From Eudorina sp. 2006-703-Eu-15 (taxonomy: Eukaryota > Chlorophyta > Chlorophyceae > Chlamydomonadales > Volvocaceae), in assembly GCA_003117195.1 (NCBI GenBank), contig BDSI01000056.1, positions 469,467 to 533,466 on the forward strand: a stretch of 64,000 bases of DNA, read 5' to 3'. The position numbers were made by a program, and so were the translations under genes. The notes under the pieces were generated by a model. The model was not told the origin of the DNA. It did not search any database and saw only the letters and a program-made list of their open reading frames with translations. Shown piece after piece: positions 12,301-24,472 of the stretch; positions within the stretch are counted from its first letter, which is position 1; each line of letters opens with the position of its first letter.

Positions 12301-15300
12301 GGTGGTGTGGCAACTGCTGCTGCTGCGGCGGCGCGACGTGGGCCCCAGTCCCCATCTGACCCATCCCTGCCATCGGCCCGAAGGCCTGCTGCGGTTGCAA
12401 GTGCTGCGTCATGGGACCTGGGCGGGCAGCCGCTCCGTCCATCCTGCCGCTGGAGGGCCCGACCAGGGCCATCCGGGACATGTCGTGGACGACAACATCT
12501 GTCGCACCCATCTGCAACCCGCCAGCCGACGAGCTGTTCGGCCCGCTGACCGGTCCTTCATTCATGTTGGTTATAGAGACGCGAGGAGTGGTCTCGCGGC
12601 TGTTGTCGCTACTGGGCATCTCCACAATCGGCTGCGGGTACGGCCGCCGCCCCGGGGTCGTGTCGCGAAGGTCTCCGCCGCCGCTACCGCTCCCACCAGC
12701 GCCCGTCGCGGTATTGAAGGGCGACAAGTCCGCGAAAAACGACTGCGCCTTCGTGCGGTCCCGATCGCGCTGTTGCTGCTCCCTCTCCCGCTCCCGTTCA
12801 CGCTCCCAATTCTGCTGTTCCCGTTCCCGCTGTTCCCGTTCCCGCTGCTCCCGCTCCGGCTTGTCGTCTCTCCGGCCGCTGCCAGACGACGACGCCAGGT
12901 CCCCGACATTGAAAGGGGACAGGTCCGCGAAGGGCACGCTCTCGGGGGGAGCTGAGCCCGGCGGTGTCGACTGTACAGACGACGCAGTGATGGCAGTGAA
13001 GGGTGTGGACAGCGCCGGTGAGGGCGCCTTGCTTCCCGCATTGGTTGCGCCGTCAGCGGACTTGGGAGGGGGCGTGTATACGGGGGGCCCGCCCGCGCCG
13101 CCAGCCGCCGCTGCTCCGTTTGCAGCACCAAGCCCGTAGAACTTGTGCGTTGAATCGTGACTCCCGACCGCGTACTGCCGCACGACGTGCGCAGGCAGGT
13201 GCTGTTGCCCCCGCTGCCCCGGTGGCGAGGGTGCCTGCGGCTGCGAAGTAAATTGCAGGCTTCCCATCCGAGGTAGCGGCAAAAGTGAATTCCCTGGGCC
13301 TGCAGCACCTGCCGCACTTGCGCCGGCGCCTGTGCCGGTCACACCGCTCGCTGCCATGTGGGGTGGTCGCGGCGGATGCTGCTGTTGTTGCATTTGGGAC
13401 GCGGCTTGGGCTTGCTGCTGCTGCAACCCCGGGTGCAGCGCTACAGGCTGCTGAGGCGCCTGCACGGCAGCGAAGGCAGACGTCAGCGGTCCCATGTTCC
13501 CAGCTGCCAGACCCATCTGCATCATCTGGAATGGAGAACGTGGTGGCTGCGGCTGCGTGGGCTGAGGTAGCTGCTGCGACGCCAGCTGGATTTGCGGTCC
13601 CGAATTATGTTGCGGCTGAGCGCACGGCCGCGGCAAGCTGCCTTCGCTTCCACCGTGTGACGCCCGCCCACTAATGCCGCCGCCGCTGCCCCCAGTGTTA
13701 CCCGCGGCCACGGCGGCGGGACCGCCTGTGCCACTGCCTACACCGCCGCTGACACCACGCACGGCGCCGTCGGCGATGACCGCAGCTGACAGGTCCGAAG
13801 GCAGCTGGAAGTTCGCAAACGCGGATGCCGCCGTCACTTTGGAGACGCCCGTGCTAGGCACCGTGTTCTGGTTAGGCAACGGCACATTGGGCCCTGCACT
13901 GTGAAGCGCTCCTGCCGCCGCCACAGCAGCTGGTGCACTTCCCGATCCTACGCTGCTCGCGGGCCTTGTGCCATCCGGCGACGGAGCCGTTGTCCCAATG
14001 CCCGAGAACGTGGCTGACAGCTCCAATCCCTGAGCAGCGAGGCCGAGCTGCGGTGTTGTAGGAGCTGTCGCGCCGCTGACGCCACCACTGGCCAGCGTAG
14101 GTGGCGCCGCGCCTCGGTCCCCGGCCGCCTGGCCAAGGGGGCTGAGCCCCAAGCCCCCGTGATGCGTCCACGGCTTGCCGTCATCTTTTGACCGGGTAAA
14201 GCTGCCGGAGAACTTGACCCAGCCATTCTGGTCTAGCGAGTTCTGCCTTCGACCGAGGAGAGCTGATGGCCCACGAGCCCCCGGTCCCGGGCCCGTGGGC
14301 GTGCCCGAGCGCTCCGGCGGTTGCAACGCGCCCCCAGCATCGACACACATATGCAGAGCCGACTCCGGCAGCGGCTCCGAGTCTAAACGTATGAGGTCAA
14401 AGGCTGGTGTGGAGGATGGCGCGTCAGCATGTGTCCCGTGTTGCGCTGTACCCGCCAGGTCCACCATTGACTTGGCCTTACCAGGTAGCGAACTCAAGCT
14501 GTGGCGGCCGGATGCCTGCGGGGCGGCTCCTGCGCCCCCGTCGGGTGGAGCTGGCAGAGGCGCAGGTGGCCCCGCGCCCGCTGGGCCCGGCGCCTGTGGC
14601 CGTCCACCTTGCGTTTGGCGGGACTCACCGCTCGGGCCCTGAAGCTGCGCGTTGCCGGCTTTCGGCAGGTCCGTAATCGTGAACCTGACGCGGCTGCCCG
14701 CGATGGCCGGCCCCGGACCGTTGCCATGCAAGTGCCCCGCACTGAGACCCCAGCCAGCCGCCTGCGCATGCATCGCATTACTGGTAGCGGGCAGCGAAGT
14801 GCTGTACGTGCCCGGCGCGGGCACAGGCGGGACTAACATCTGCGTTCTGGACTGCACTGCACGAGGGCTGCTATGTACAGGTGGGGCCGGCTCCGCCGCC
14901 AGCGCTGGTGCAGCGGGCGCGGGTCCAGACATTGTTGGGGTTATGCCGTTGCCGCAGTTGACCGAGGTGACGCCGCTCGCCGCGCTGGTTGAATTACTGC
15001 TGCCCGGGTGTGCATTGGTGATTACGCTGGCGGCGGTGTTCATGCCACTTCCTCCCGTCACAGCGCCTGTGCCTGCGCTGCTGGCGCTGCTGGCGCTGAC
15101 GGCCGAGGTCTCCACTCCGCAGCCGCTTGCAGCCGCCGCCCCTGCGGACGCCGCAACCGAAATGTGCGCCTGGTTGCTCCAGCTGTCTGCGCCTGCACGA
15201 CAAACATCAGGGTGTCGGAAAGAGGTTTTGAGCAGACGAGGTCAGATAACTCGCAATAAGTCGCTTGCGCAGCGCCGCGCATTACTGCCGAAGGAGGAAT

Positions 15301-16977
15301 CACGGCCGTGGATAATGCAAAACGGAACTTACTGCTGGCATACATCGTCTCCTGTAACACGTGGTCGCCTGGTGAGGCCAAACCCCTACGCGACACGCTG
15401 CATCCCAGGGACTACGGACCTAGCACACAAAACAACTGTGGCCCGCATGCGCGTTCACTCCAACTGCTAACCTCTCCCAGAGCCGCTCTCCCTCATCCTC
15501 CGCATTTGCACCAGCGTTGCGAAGTGGTCCTGCGTGTAGAGCCTCCCCGGATCAAACACCAGGTCCACAGTGAACTCCCGGCCGTCCAATAGGATCACCG
15601 CATTCGCCGCGCTGTCCGCGCCACACAGCGCCTCGCCCCGAATCAGCTTGCAAGGCAGCTTCACTGCGTCCGCAAGGACCTTGAACAGCAGCGCCCGGTG
15701 GCGCAGGGAGCCCACCTCCAGCCGGCACAAGAGCACCACCGCCGACCTGAGCGCAGATACCGGGTACAACATGGCAGATAACATCGATTCATGTGACAGG
15801 GCGGCCCTTACGTTACAATGGGGCATGCACAGCCGGATATTAGTACAACAGACAGGTTGGTGCTAAAAATTGCAACGTCAATACCAAGCCCCGCCCGTGC
15901 GGCGAAGGAGAGACACGGAAGGATGCGGTGTTCGGTAGAGCCACTGACACACGGGACGGATTGCTCACCGGTTGCGGCGCTTCTCGGCAGCGCTTGAGAC
16001 CTGCCAGTGGCGCTCCAGCGCTGCCTCGCTGTCGTAGGTGCCGCCAAACCGGTCACATACGACGTGTGCGACAACCTGCGCGGACAACACACCTTCGGCT
16101 GTGGGCAAACCGAGCACTCATGTTCCAGCCATTGCGCGCTTCATGAGCACTGCAGGTTCTGCAAACCGACAGGCCTTACCCGGATCCGAGCAGCAGCATC
16201 TTGCGGATTCGCTTCACCCATGGCCTCCGAAAGCATCTCCTCCACTTGGAAAAGTCCCGGATCGAGCTCATGGTCCACTAGCACTACCTGGGGCAACCAC
16301 AACGTACGAGTCAGGTGCCCCGTCAGTATCGGTAAGCACGGCATAACGAGTCATTAACACACGTTTGCCCATTGGGTACTGCCAGGAAGCTTACCTCACG
16401 AACGTCTCCCGAGCTGGTGCGGACTTTGCGCAGGTTTTCGAGCGTGGGAAACTCTTGCGGCCCTTCGCAAACTTCCGGGAAATCTCCATATGCGTCGTAA
16501 AAGCCGTCCGCGATAACATCGCCATAGCCCAAGCTGCGAAGGGTACCGAAAGACGCGTAAGCAAGGTCCTAACCCGCCAACATCCACGCTGTGGGCGAAC
16601 GACGCAAGCAAATCTAACCTGCCGTCTTGCCAGAACTTCTTTGACAGGGCCTCGCCAGCACTCCGTTTCAAAGCCAACTGGTGTGCTTGCGTCTGAGATG
16701 ACCCTGACGCCCGAGCTGCTTGCCAGGCAGCTTGGTCCACAACGCTTTGTGCAATGGCAATACTTAAAGCTTGCTCCTCTGACGGATATGAAGACGATGA
16801 CGCAGGATTCGGCTGATAAAAGTTCTGCATAGCGGATTCTCCTGGCCAAGGAGGCAGAGGAATTGCTCCCTCCACGCTTTGATCCTCCACAATGCCGTGT
16901 ATTGGCTGATGTTGTCGTGTCCGTCCGCAGAGCAGCAATGAGAACGCCTTCCTCAAGATGACTTGGGCCTGACGCAT
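9353..16977 (-). CDS. EDR1/CTR1-like Raf-type MAP3 kinase with very long disordered linker
   Basis: Ser/Thr kinase of the plant Raf-like MAPKKK group. Model: complement(join(9353..9589,9830..9904,10064..10124,10341..10497,10823..11115,11436..15192,15472..15746,15969..16075,16180..16287,16395..16533,16574..16977)), 5613 nt, 1870 aa. N-terminal EDR1 domain about residues 110-340 (VIADGFYDAYGDF, VVLVDHELDPGL, LEVGSLRHRALLFK, CKLIRGEALCGA). One exon (about residues 345-1596) is rich in Gln, Ala, Gly, Pro and Ser and contains an Arg/Glu-rich run. Kinase domain about 1583-1845: RIGIGSYGEVYRG loop, VAIK lysine, VHRDLKSPN, CDFGLSQ, PAWMAPEILRGEPS, WATSPRERPSF; all catalytic residues are present. The start at 16977 is the first in-frame ATG of the first exon; ATG 16830 is an alternative. 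Signalling input and substrate are not deducible. The EDR1-to-giant-exon donor (GTTAGC) is weaker than the rest. Confidence 0.9.
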
Positions 16978-18052
16978 GAGCGCAAGCCCGCAAGCTGTAT
17001 CAACATTGAGATCGAAACAGTAGGAGCTTGATTTGCATCACGGCCTCGGCCCCAGACGCGCAAGACAAATTACGCCTGGGGCCAATTTCCCGTGCAGCCT
17101 TCCAAAAACCACAGCAGTTCGGACCATTAATCAATATTGATAAGGTCTCCAAGGTGATATGTTGGAAAGTATTCATTCACACATAGCATGCTGTCGGAGG
17201 CAACGGCGAAAGGGAAGCTGCATCGGAAGCGTCGTATGTCCAGCTGTCTGTGCCCCTGGACGTACCTCCGTGAATGCATAAGCAAGCATCCTAACATTAT
17301 GCTAATATCAAACGCAATGACATAGTCACCGGCTCATGGAACGTAACAACAACTCAGGCTGAACCCTGCAACGTCGCAAATCGGTGAAAGAATAATCAAG
17401 CATTTGCATGATTACAAAACGATGTATCATAGCAACCTCATTTTTTAATCTGAGAGAATGGCAGCTTAACTTGTCTACAGTCGACAGTCAGACACTTACG
17501 CGGTAGTAAGGGTTACAACCTGCACACAAGATCCCTTACAGCTGTCCGTCCGAACCCCTGGCAAGCACATATCCACCACGGCAGGTTTGCCACGAACGTC
17601 GTGACACACTTTTGTCAACATTCCAAACCCCACAATTTTACTTCTTGTACAACATGCGATAGCCATGTGATACACTACGGTGAGATGCCAAGACATAAGG
17701 CTCCATATCTCCTCTGTACCCTATAGTTGCCCTATGCACGGCCCGTTAACAAAACACAACAGTTCACAATGCACCATGCTCCCTGTCATGGCACGGGACA
17801 CTTCGGTCGTCAAGTTTCGTCTGATCCTAAGGGTAATCGTACAACCGTCACAGTGACGCCGTTGCGCCTGCCAGGGTGCAGCAGGGCGCTCGCTGACGCA
17901 GTAATCCTCCAACCCAGCTATACCCATTTGCACCCGCCTGTTCAGCATTACACCCTGAAGGTGTGGCCGCATCGGCACCGCCTTTGTTTCCCATTGCGCC
18001 CCGCCCACTCAATCTGTCCGGGTCATGTCCGATGTACACCGCGGATGCCTGC
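16978..18052. other. Intergenic: kinase promoter and SLU7 3' region
   Basis: No coding signal. AT-richer than the neighbouring genes from about 17100 to 17700. The kinase 5' flank abuts 16978; 17948-18052 is the likely SLU7 3' UTR. Confidence 0.5.
17948..17952 (-). terminator. Candidate poly(A) signal of SLU7
   Basis: TTACA on plus = TGTAA on minus, in the context GTGTAATGC, about 100 nt after the SLU7 stop. Confidence 0.5.
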
Positions 18053-21000
18053 TCACAATAAATCGTACCCGGCAGTCCCGGTTCCGCTCCCAGTGCCGCC
18101 CTCTTGCGTTTGCATCAGCGCCGCGAGCGGGTCGTCGCCGCGACCCTTTTTGATGCGGTACGCCTCCATCTCCTCCGGGGTTACATGTTCGCCGCCGCCT
18201 CCCTCAAGGCTGTTATACTTGCGCTTTGACCTGTCTCCTTCCATCGCCGCCCGCTCCCGCTCTTCGAGCTTGCGCATGGCCGCGTCGACCTGTTGCGCAT
18301 GAAGGTGGGTATTTCTCATGAAGTATGGAAAAGCCACTGCAGTGGAACACCCGCCGCGGAGGTCGGCGCATACGACCATTCACGCAACCTAAAGGAGATC
18401 ACCGCAAGCCCAGTGACCTCCAGTAGCCACAAGCATGTGTCCATGGATTTCGACAACGACATTGCGCCAGCGAGGCGAGACTTGGGGTTTCCGCTCAGTT
18501 CCCTGGCGCGATAAGAAGTAGCGGTGTTCCACACCAGTGGCGCGACAACCGCAGAGCATTGCTGGAGTTCGTCAAGACTGGGGACGCCTGCGAAACACGA
18601 CGAACCCGCACCTTCTTGGGGTCAAGCTCCTTCTCTGGCCCGTCCGTCCCCCAGGTATCCGCTTTGTACTCATAGCCATTGAGCTTCGACTCCTGGCGCC
18701 GCTTCAGGTCAAGAGCCTCCCGCTCGCGCGCCGCAGCCTCCATGTTCGCAAGCATGGCCTCGTCTATTTGTTCTGCGGCCTTCTCGCCCACCTGCGGAAG
18801 AGGCGATGGAACAATATTATGTGTGTCATCAACTAGGCGTCTACCAGTAATGCAAGGCATGTCTCTGTCCGGATCCTGATGTGCCAGCTTGACCGAATCA
18901 CATCAGGATCCGGCCAATCAAGCGCCATGGCGTTATGGTGCAGAGATCAGGCCTATGTTATCGCGCCATGCAAACAAACAAAGGCGAACCCATGGCATAT
19001 ATGAGTGGTACAAGCCTGAGCGAGTCGCCTAATTTCGTCCATGATATAAATTGAATTTCGTGCTGTTCAACGGTGTTCTCCTTCGCGACAACGAACTCCT
19101 CCAACTGTGGGGGCACACAATCCCACTCACCTTGCCGGTGCAGTAGCTGTTCTTGACCGTGGAGTGGCAGCAGGCATAACCCCAGGTGCCATCGCGCCAC
19201 CAGGAGCCCCAGACGGTCGTGTGGTTGTTGACGAGCACGTCCTCCTCGTATCGGCTCTTGGCCTTCACCTCCACGCCCTTGATCACACGGCCTGTCCTGT
19301 CGTACTCCACGTACCGCTCGCTCGCTGCCAGCACTTTGACCTCCTCCGGAAGTGGCGCCGCTGCGCTCCCGTACTTCTTGACCACATCCTCCTTGTCCTT
19401 GTTCTGTCAGGGTGAATACAGCCGCAAGGGAATCAAGCTATTCACGGTACGTGCAAGTACGATTGAGAAGCTACGACAGCCTCGCATGGGCACCGTGGCA
19501 CACGGGATGTCAAACAAAGAACGTCCAACAACGCTGTTGTAAAGGACCTCCATCGCCTCACTGGCCTACCTCCAACTGCTCCTTCTTCTCCTTGAACTGC
19601 TTGTATAGCAGTTCCGCCAGCGACGGGTTGGCCTGCATGTGCACGTCAACACCCTTCTCGTGCGCGGTGATGGAGTGCAGCGTGAGGCTCTGCCACGCTG
19701 CGTAATCGCCACCCTCACGCACGAAGTTGTCGCCCTGGAACAGCTTCTCGCTGATGGGCTTGTCGGGCTGGGGATCCTCGCGCATGGATCTGGCGGGGGA
19801 TGTCACAACGGAAGCAGGGGCCGTGAATGCTACTTCTTCGGGCCACTCGCCCGCACGTGGTTTTTTAAATCCATCTTGTGGCCACTCGCCCGCACTTGGC
19901 TATCCAAATCCATCTTGTGGCTGGGCCATTTAAATCCGTAGAAGCTGTGCAGGTCGCTGAAATTGCGAGGCGACTGCGTGCAAAGGACTGACCCCGTGCA
20001 CCAAACCGTTGTCACGACCCACGTCAGGCCCACGTCTGAGCTTGCAGCTCCGTTGCTTTCGCAGACCCGGGAACACGAATCAGCTGCCGCTGGAGAACGG
20101 CAAAGGAAAGTGTGGATTGCCCAGGACCGTCAGAAGTCACTGGCTAATAAGGCACAACTCCCATGCCCTTCCCAACGAGCGCTTCACGTCACTCGTGCAC
20201 AGCCGCACCTGGACTTGGGGTCGTAGTACGCCGAGTTCACGTCCAGGTTCAGCAGGTATTTTGCAATGTCCTCGCGAATGCGCAGGTTGCGCACAGACCC
20301 GGTCGAGCCTCCAGCCGTTGTGCGCACGCGCTTCTTGACCTCGCCAAAGCCTGAGGGTGGGCAATGTGGCGATTGGGCAATGTGGCGATTGAGACGTTTG
20401 CGCGCGCGCCAGCACGCTCGCGAAAATACCGCTGCATCCGGCCTCAAAACCCACCAGGTGCAGCATCCCCAGCACCTGCGCCACCTGGCGGCACCCGCAC
20501 GGGTGGTGCACACCAACATTACACCATATGCCCAAAGAACATCGCCGATCTGCGCCAGCGCCACCACCAACTCTTCTCTGCACACGTTCGTGGCGTATGC
20601 ATGGGCGGCCATGCCCAGTTATTGCTCACTCCTGCCGTGATGCGTTACAGCAGAAACAATCCAGGCGAGGCGATGGCCGGCACTCCGATCCCGGCCATCC
20701 ACAGCTCCAAGCCGGCACTCCGATCCCGGCGACCCCGCCAAAAACCTCCCAAGCGATCCAAATCCCAGCCCCAAAGCGTATTGGCCCCCCAACACCAACC
20801 CGTTGTAAGTATGCACTAGTGGCCGATAGAGATGACAGTACCCTTGTTGCACCGGACACCCGGGGCTCCGCCCCGGTTACGCCCACCGGAAAACCCTGCA
20901 CCCGGGGTGAAGAACGAAAAACCCGGGCGCCAGGGCACCGTAAAACCCTCAACCGGCCCGCGCAGGGTGGGTGGGTCGGGGACTAGAGGCCACTGTCCCG

Positions 21001-23067
21001 GCAGAGGGACAAGCCTCGTGGTAAGTCAGAACTACGGCAGTTAACAGAAAGGTCCGCAAACGCGCCGCAATAGCCAGACCTCCCGACGGTGCCGTACCCC
21101 GCCGTACGCAGACGCCCCATGCACCCTGCCTTCCACGCACCACGGCAGTTCGTTCGCAACAACTCTCCTATCTCTACGCTTCGCTTCGCTTGAGAAGTCG
21201 AAGCGAGCCCCGCATCTCGCCCCAACCTCGCAGCTGTGCGGTGCGCGCACCATTCCGTGGACATGGCAGGCGCTAAAGATGACCGTTTGATGGAGTTGTA
21301 TCACCTGAACAGGACACCCAAGTCCTAAACTCTTTATTCTCTACCCTGGCCCCTCCACCCTCAACCCTCGTCCCTCCTGCCTCCACCTTGCTCTCTCCAC
21401 CTACGCATCTTCACCCTCCCCCGCAATCCCTCCACACTAGGGCCTGCCCCTAGGGTTCGGCCCCAGGGTTCGCCCGCGTCACCACGTGTTCGGCGCCACC
21501 TGCCCACACGACAACTGATTTGACGGAATCTCCTTTACAGGTAACCGTATGGTTCGTGGCAGTACTTACCGGCCTCTTCTTCCTCCTTAATCTTGGTCTC
21601 ATCCTCGTCAATGGTTCCATCAGCATCCGTCTCAGCGTCCCCGGCCTCATCCCCGCCGCCGTCCTTCTTGTGGATTTTGTCCAGCTGTGAAGTAGAGGTG
21701 GGGGCACCCATAAATGCACTCAACAACCCCTTGTCGTCGCTGCAACTCCAGTCCAGTGCGTCATGCCGTACACGTTTTGCCCGGCACCCACCATTGATCA
21801 GACGCTGCACAGCCTCTAGTAATGTAAGAAATCTTGGGTTGTGAATGATTTGTGCAGCAGCTCAGTCCGTTAAGACTGTTCCGCACGCCCTCCATACGTT
21901 CTTTTCTACTTTGCATTCTGCAATGATTGTGTAACCTCTCCGCTCTTGTCGTCAAGTTCCGCTTCACTCCCTCGACAGATATACCCAGGGGCCCCGCGGT
22001 CGGCTGCAAGTTTCCGACGCGAACTATTCCGGTTCTGGCCCGGCAGGCTAACCCCTTTGGTACGCTGAGGCATTCACTGGGTACGCCTGCGCCAGTAGCC
22101 GTGCATGTTATCGTACCATATAAACGCACGTTCTACCGCTTCGTGACTAGAACTCCCTGGTCCCGAACAGCCCAGCCCTTGCTCTCACCTGCTCTTTCTT
22201 CTTTGTCTCCTTCCGCACCTCCTCCAGCTGCTCGAAACGGTCCACCACCCGAGCGTACTCTTTCGCGTCGTAACCGTTCCACCTGTCCCGCTTGCTCTCA
22301 AAGGCTGTTAGCTGAACGTCCTCCACCTTCTCATCGGGTGCGATGTTCTTATTCGTCCACTTCGCTCCCTTAGTGCGCGGACGCTCAAGGCAGTCCTTGG
22401 TTTTGTGTGTCATCGCCCCACAGCTGTGCGAAGGGACAAGGGGAGGTTCCCGAAGTGGTTCCGCCACGTGGGGTTGACAGACGGGCGGATGGGGCTTGCG
22501 TCAACGAAATGGAGCGGCACTGACAGCGCTATGAACACCAACACAAACCTGGACTCCGCAAATAATGGAGGACATCTTGCATCATAACTCAATTCCTAGG
22601 CTCCCCAACCGCTCCCCCCCCCCGGCCCCCCCAATATGTCTACCAATTTCCCATACCCCCCCCGCCCCCCCAACTTGTTTCCCCTACCCCAGGGCCCTAC
22701 TTCGCATACTCACTTCTCGCAAGCCCCTTTCCGGTACTTAGTGGCCTGGAACACCTTGGCGCCCCGGTCATACCACTGTAAGTCATCTTTGCCCTTATCA
22801 TTCCAGTTGCGCTGATGCTTAAGGGTGGGTTTGTCTGAGTTAAGATACCAGGGCGCCGTGGTCATATACTGAGGAATGTGAGGGTTGATCTCCTTTCCAT
22901 TCTCATCGACCTCAGCCGGTGCTAAACCGGCCTTACGAGCCTCCTCAAGCTCCTTCTGACGACGCCATCTGCGGCACGCAACCACGACCCGGAACGTTCG
23001 GCGCCGAAATCTGTGCAGTGTTGTAGCGCAATCGACGAACTCACTCATCGCCAGTCTTGAACGCCAT
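18053..23067 (-). CDS. SLU7: Pre-mRNA-splicing factor SLU7
   Basis: Second-step splicing factor in 3' splice-site choice. Model: complement(join(18053..18289,18612..18791,19131..19403,19570..19789,20209..20350,21570..21684,22189..22423,22714..22968,23045..23067)), 1680 nt, 559 aa, in the usual size range. N-terminus MAFKTGDE then [20 protein letters not shown]; the CX2CX4HX4C zinc knuckle is split by an intron ([14 protein letters not shown], about residues 91-104). Further family blocks: [117 protein letters not shown], and KRKYN...[13 protein letters not shown] near the end. An acidic Asp/Glu insert follows residue about 170. The first coding exon is only 23 nt. Every junction keeps phase, so the model is firm apart from untranslated ends. 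Confidence 0.94.
18869..18913. repeat. Perfect 15-bp inverted repeat in SLU7 intron
   Basis: CCGGATCCTGATGTG (18869-18883) and its exact reverse complement (18899-18913), with a 15-nt loop, inside the intron 18792-19130. It would form a stable hairpin in the transcript. Function unknown. Confidence 0.85.
19841..19925. repeat. 39-bp tandem duplication in SLU7 intron
   Basis: Units beginning GGCCACTCGCCCGCAC start at 19841 and 19880, each containing AAATCCATCTTGTGG, with a partial third unit from about 19919. Located in the intron between the 19570-19789 and 20209-20350 exons. Confidence 0.7.
22613..22672. repeat. Poly-C tracts in SLU7 intron
   Basis: Several runs of 7 to 11 cytosines interrupted by GG and short AT-rich pieces, between the exons 22189-22423 and 22714-22968. 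On the coding strand these are G runs in the intron. They are also sites of likely sequencing or assembly error. Confidence 0.8.
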
Positions 23068-24472
23068 CTTGAAACCTTTCGCGTCCCAAAGGACAACGAA
23101 CCCGGTAGCCTTCCTCCCAGTCCTTGCAGCCTAATAGAAAAAATGATTGCAATAACTGGTCCAACAGGATATAAACTGCAAATTTGCAAAGAGAAGCGCT
23201 GAGCAACCGTTGAAGTCCAACGTTAGTGTTGGGATGTCCACCTAGCGAGAATTCAGACAGCGCTAAAAGCGTTCGATATTGCTAACTACACCAAGAAGGC
23301 AGTTTTCTATCGCAGGCCTAAGGAGGTGGCGTGAGTGGTACTAAAGCGGATGGTACGACAGTGACGCCTTGTCCAGAGCCACCTTCAAGAGCAGTTAGCG
23401 CCGTCAAAGGACAGGATGTAAAGGACTACAACCGACACCTAAACACAAGATGGGGAAAAGTTGGTCGGCGTGTCTCGGGAACACGCCCTTCTCCTATTTC
23501 TGGGGCTGACATTACTCTGGCTCAAGGCCTTACATAACTTCGCACGGATATCACACGTCTGGTTAATGTCTGCGGGGAGCTTGATGGTCCACTGGCGGAA
23601 GCGCCGAGGCCCATGGGTCGCTGTAACTACGCCGTCCTGCGTCCCGCCTTTGTTAAGCCAGGTTAAGCTCGGAGGCTATTGCCACTGACGGGATTAATTT
23701 TCATTGCCAGCCGCCTACACGACGCAGGTTGATCCATAATGTCCCCGTTGAACATGAATGGGGTCAAGGCCGCTGAGTCCTCTGCGGTCCCTGGCGGTCC
23801 CACCAGAACGCGCATAGCCAGGCATAACAGCCCAGCAAAAGTGCAAGCTGATGGCAGTTTGTCTTCGTACATGCCAAAAGTACCGCGTCAAAGGTTTTGT
23901 CAGCATGTGCCCCCTGATCTTATTAAACGCTGGTGTCCGGCGCAGGTCCCTGCATTTTCCGCCGTTTAAGCTGAATGACTCGCCCGGCCTCAATTCAAAC
24001 CAAGCACGCCCACGATGATGATGTGGCTCAAGTAGCATCAAATAACCAATTCGTTCCGCCGGTTCACAAAATGCCCTGCCACGCGCCTGCCGTACTTGGT
24101 CCCATGGTTCCGTGCTCAGTTTGACGCGTTTTGTACCCATAGCGCAAATGCAAACGGTATAAAACAGGAATCCTATGTTATAAATTATGACCATGCCTTC
24201 TTGAAAAAAAGTCGCTCGGGCTCGCGTTCCAGTCTCTTGGCTCGCATTGCCATTCGCGTCGTGACCCAGGAAGCCCTATGTAAACGATGCAGGTAATACA
24301 ACGATTGTAGTGAAATAACTAATCTCCGTAAATGAAGGAATGATGTGACCAACAAAGTAGGATAATTGTACGGCGAGTGGGCTAGCAGAACAAACAGGTC
24401 ATGCGCTGCATTGTAACCACTGAATGCACGTTTGTGTAGGTATATCACTCAGCGATACCAAGCGTTGCAACC
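23068..24472. promoter_or_regulatory. Divergent intergenic region SLU7 / FTR catalytic chain
   Basis: The start codons of SLU7 (minus) and the FTR gene (plus) face away from each other across 1405 bp. No specific element is identified. A minus-strand open frame of 159 codons (23715-24194) lacks a recognisable domain and is not called. Confidence 0.5.

Noticed and set aside
12571..13317. 248-codon minus-strand frame overlapping the kinase linker
   Set aside because: Alternative frame of the same GC-rich exon; the kinase frame is open for over 1200 codons and joins in phase to the kinase domain.
23715..24194. 159-codon minus-strand frame between SLU7 and FTR
   Set aside because: No recognisable domain, no clear codon bias and no adjoining exon; could be a repeat remnant but this cannot be supported.
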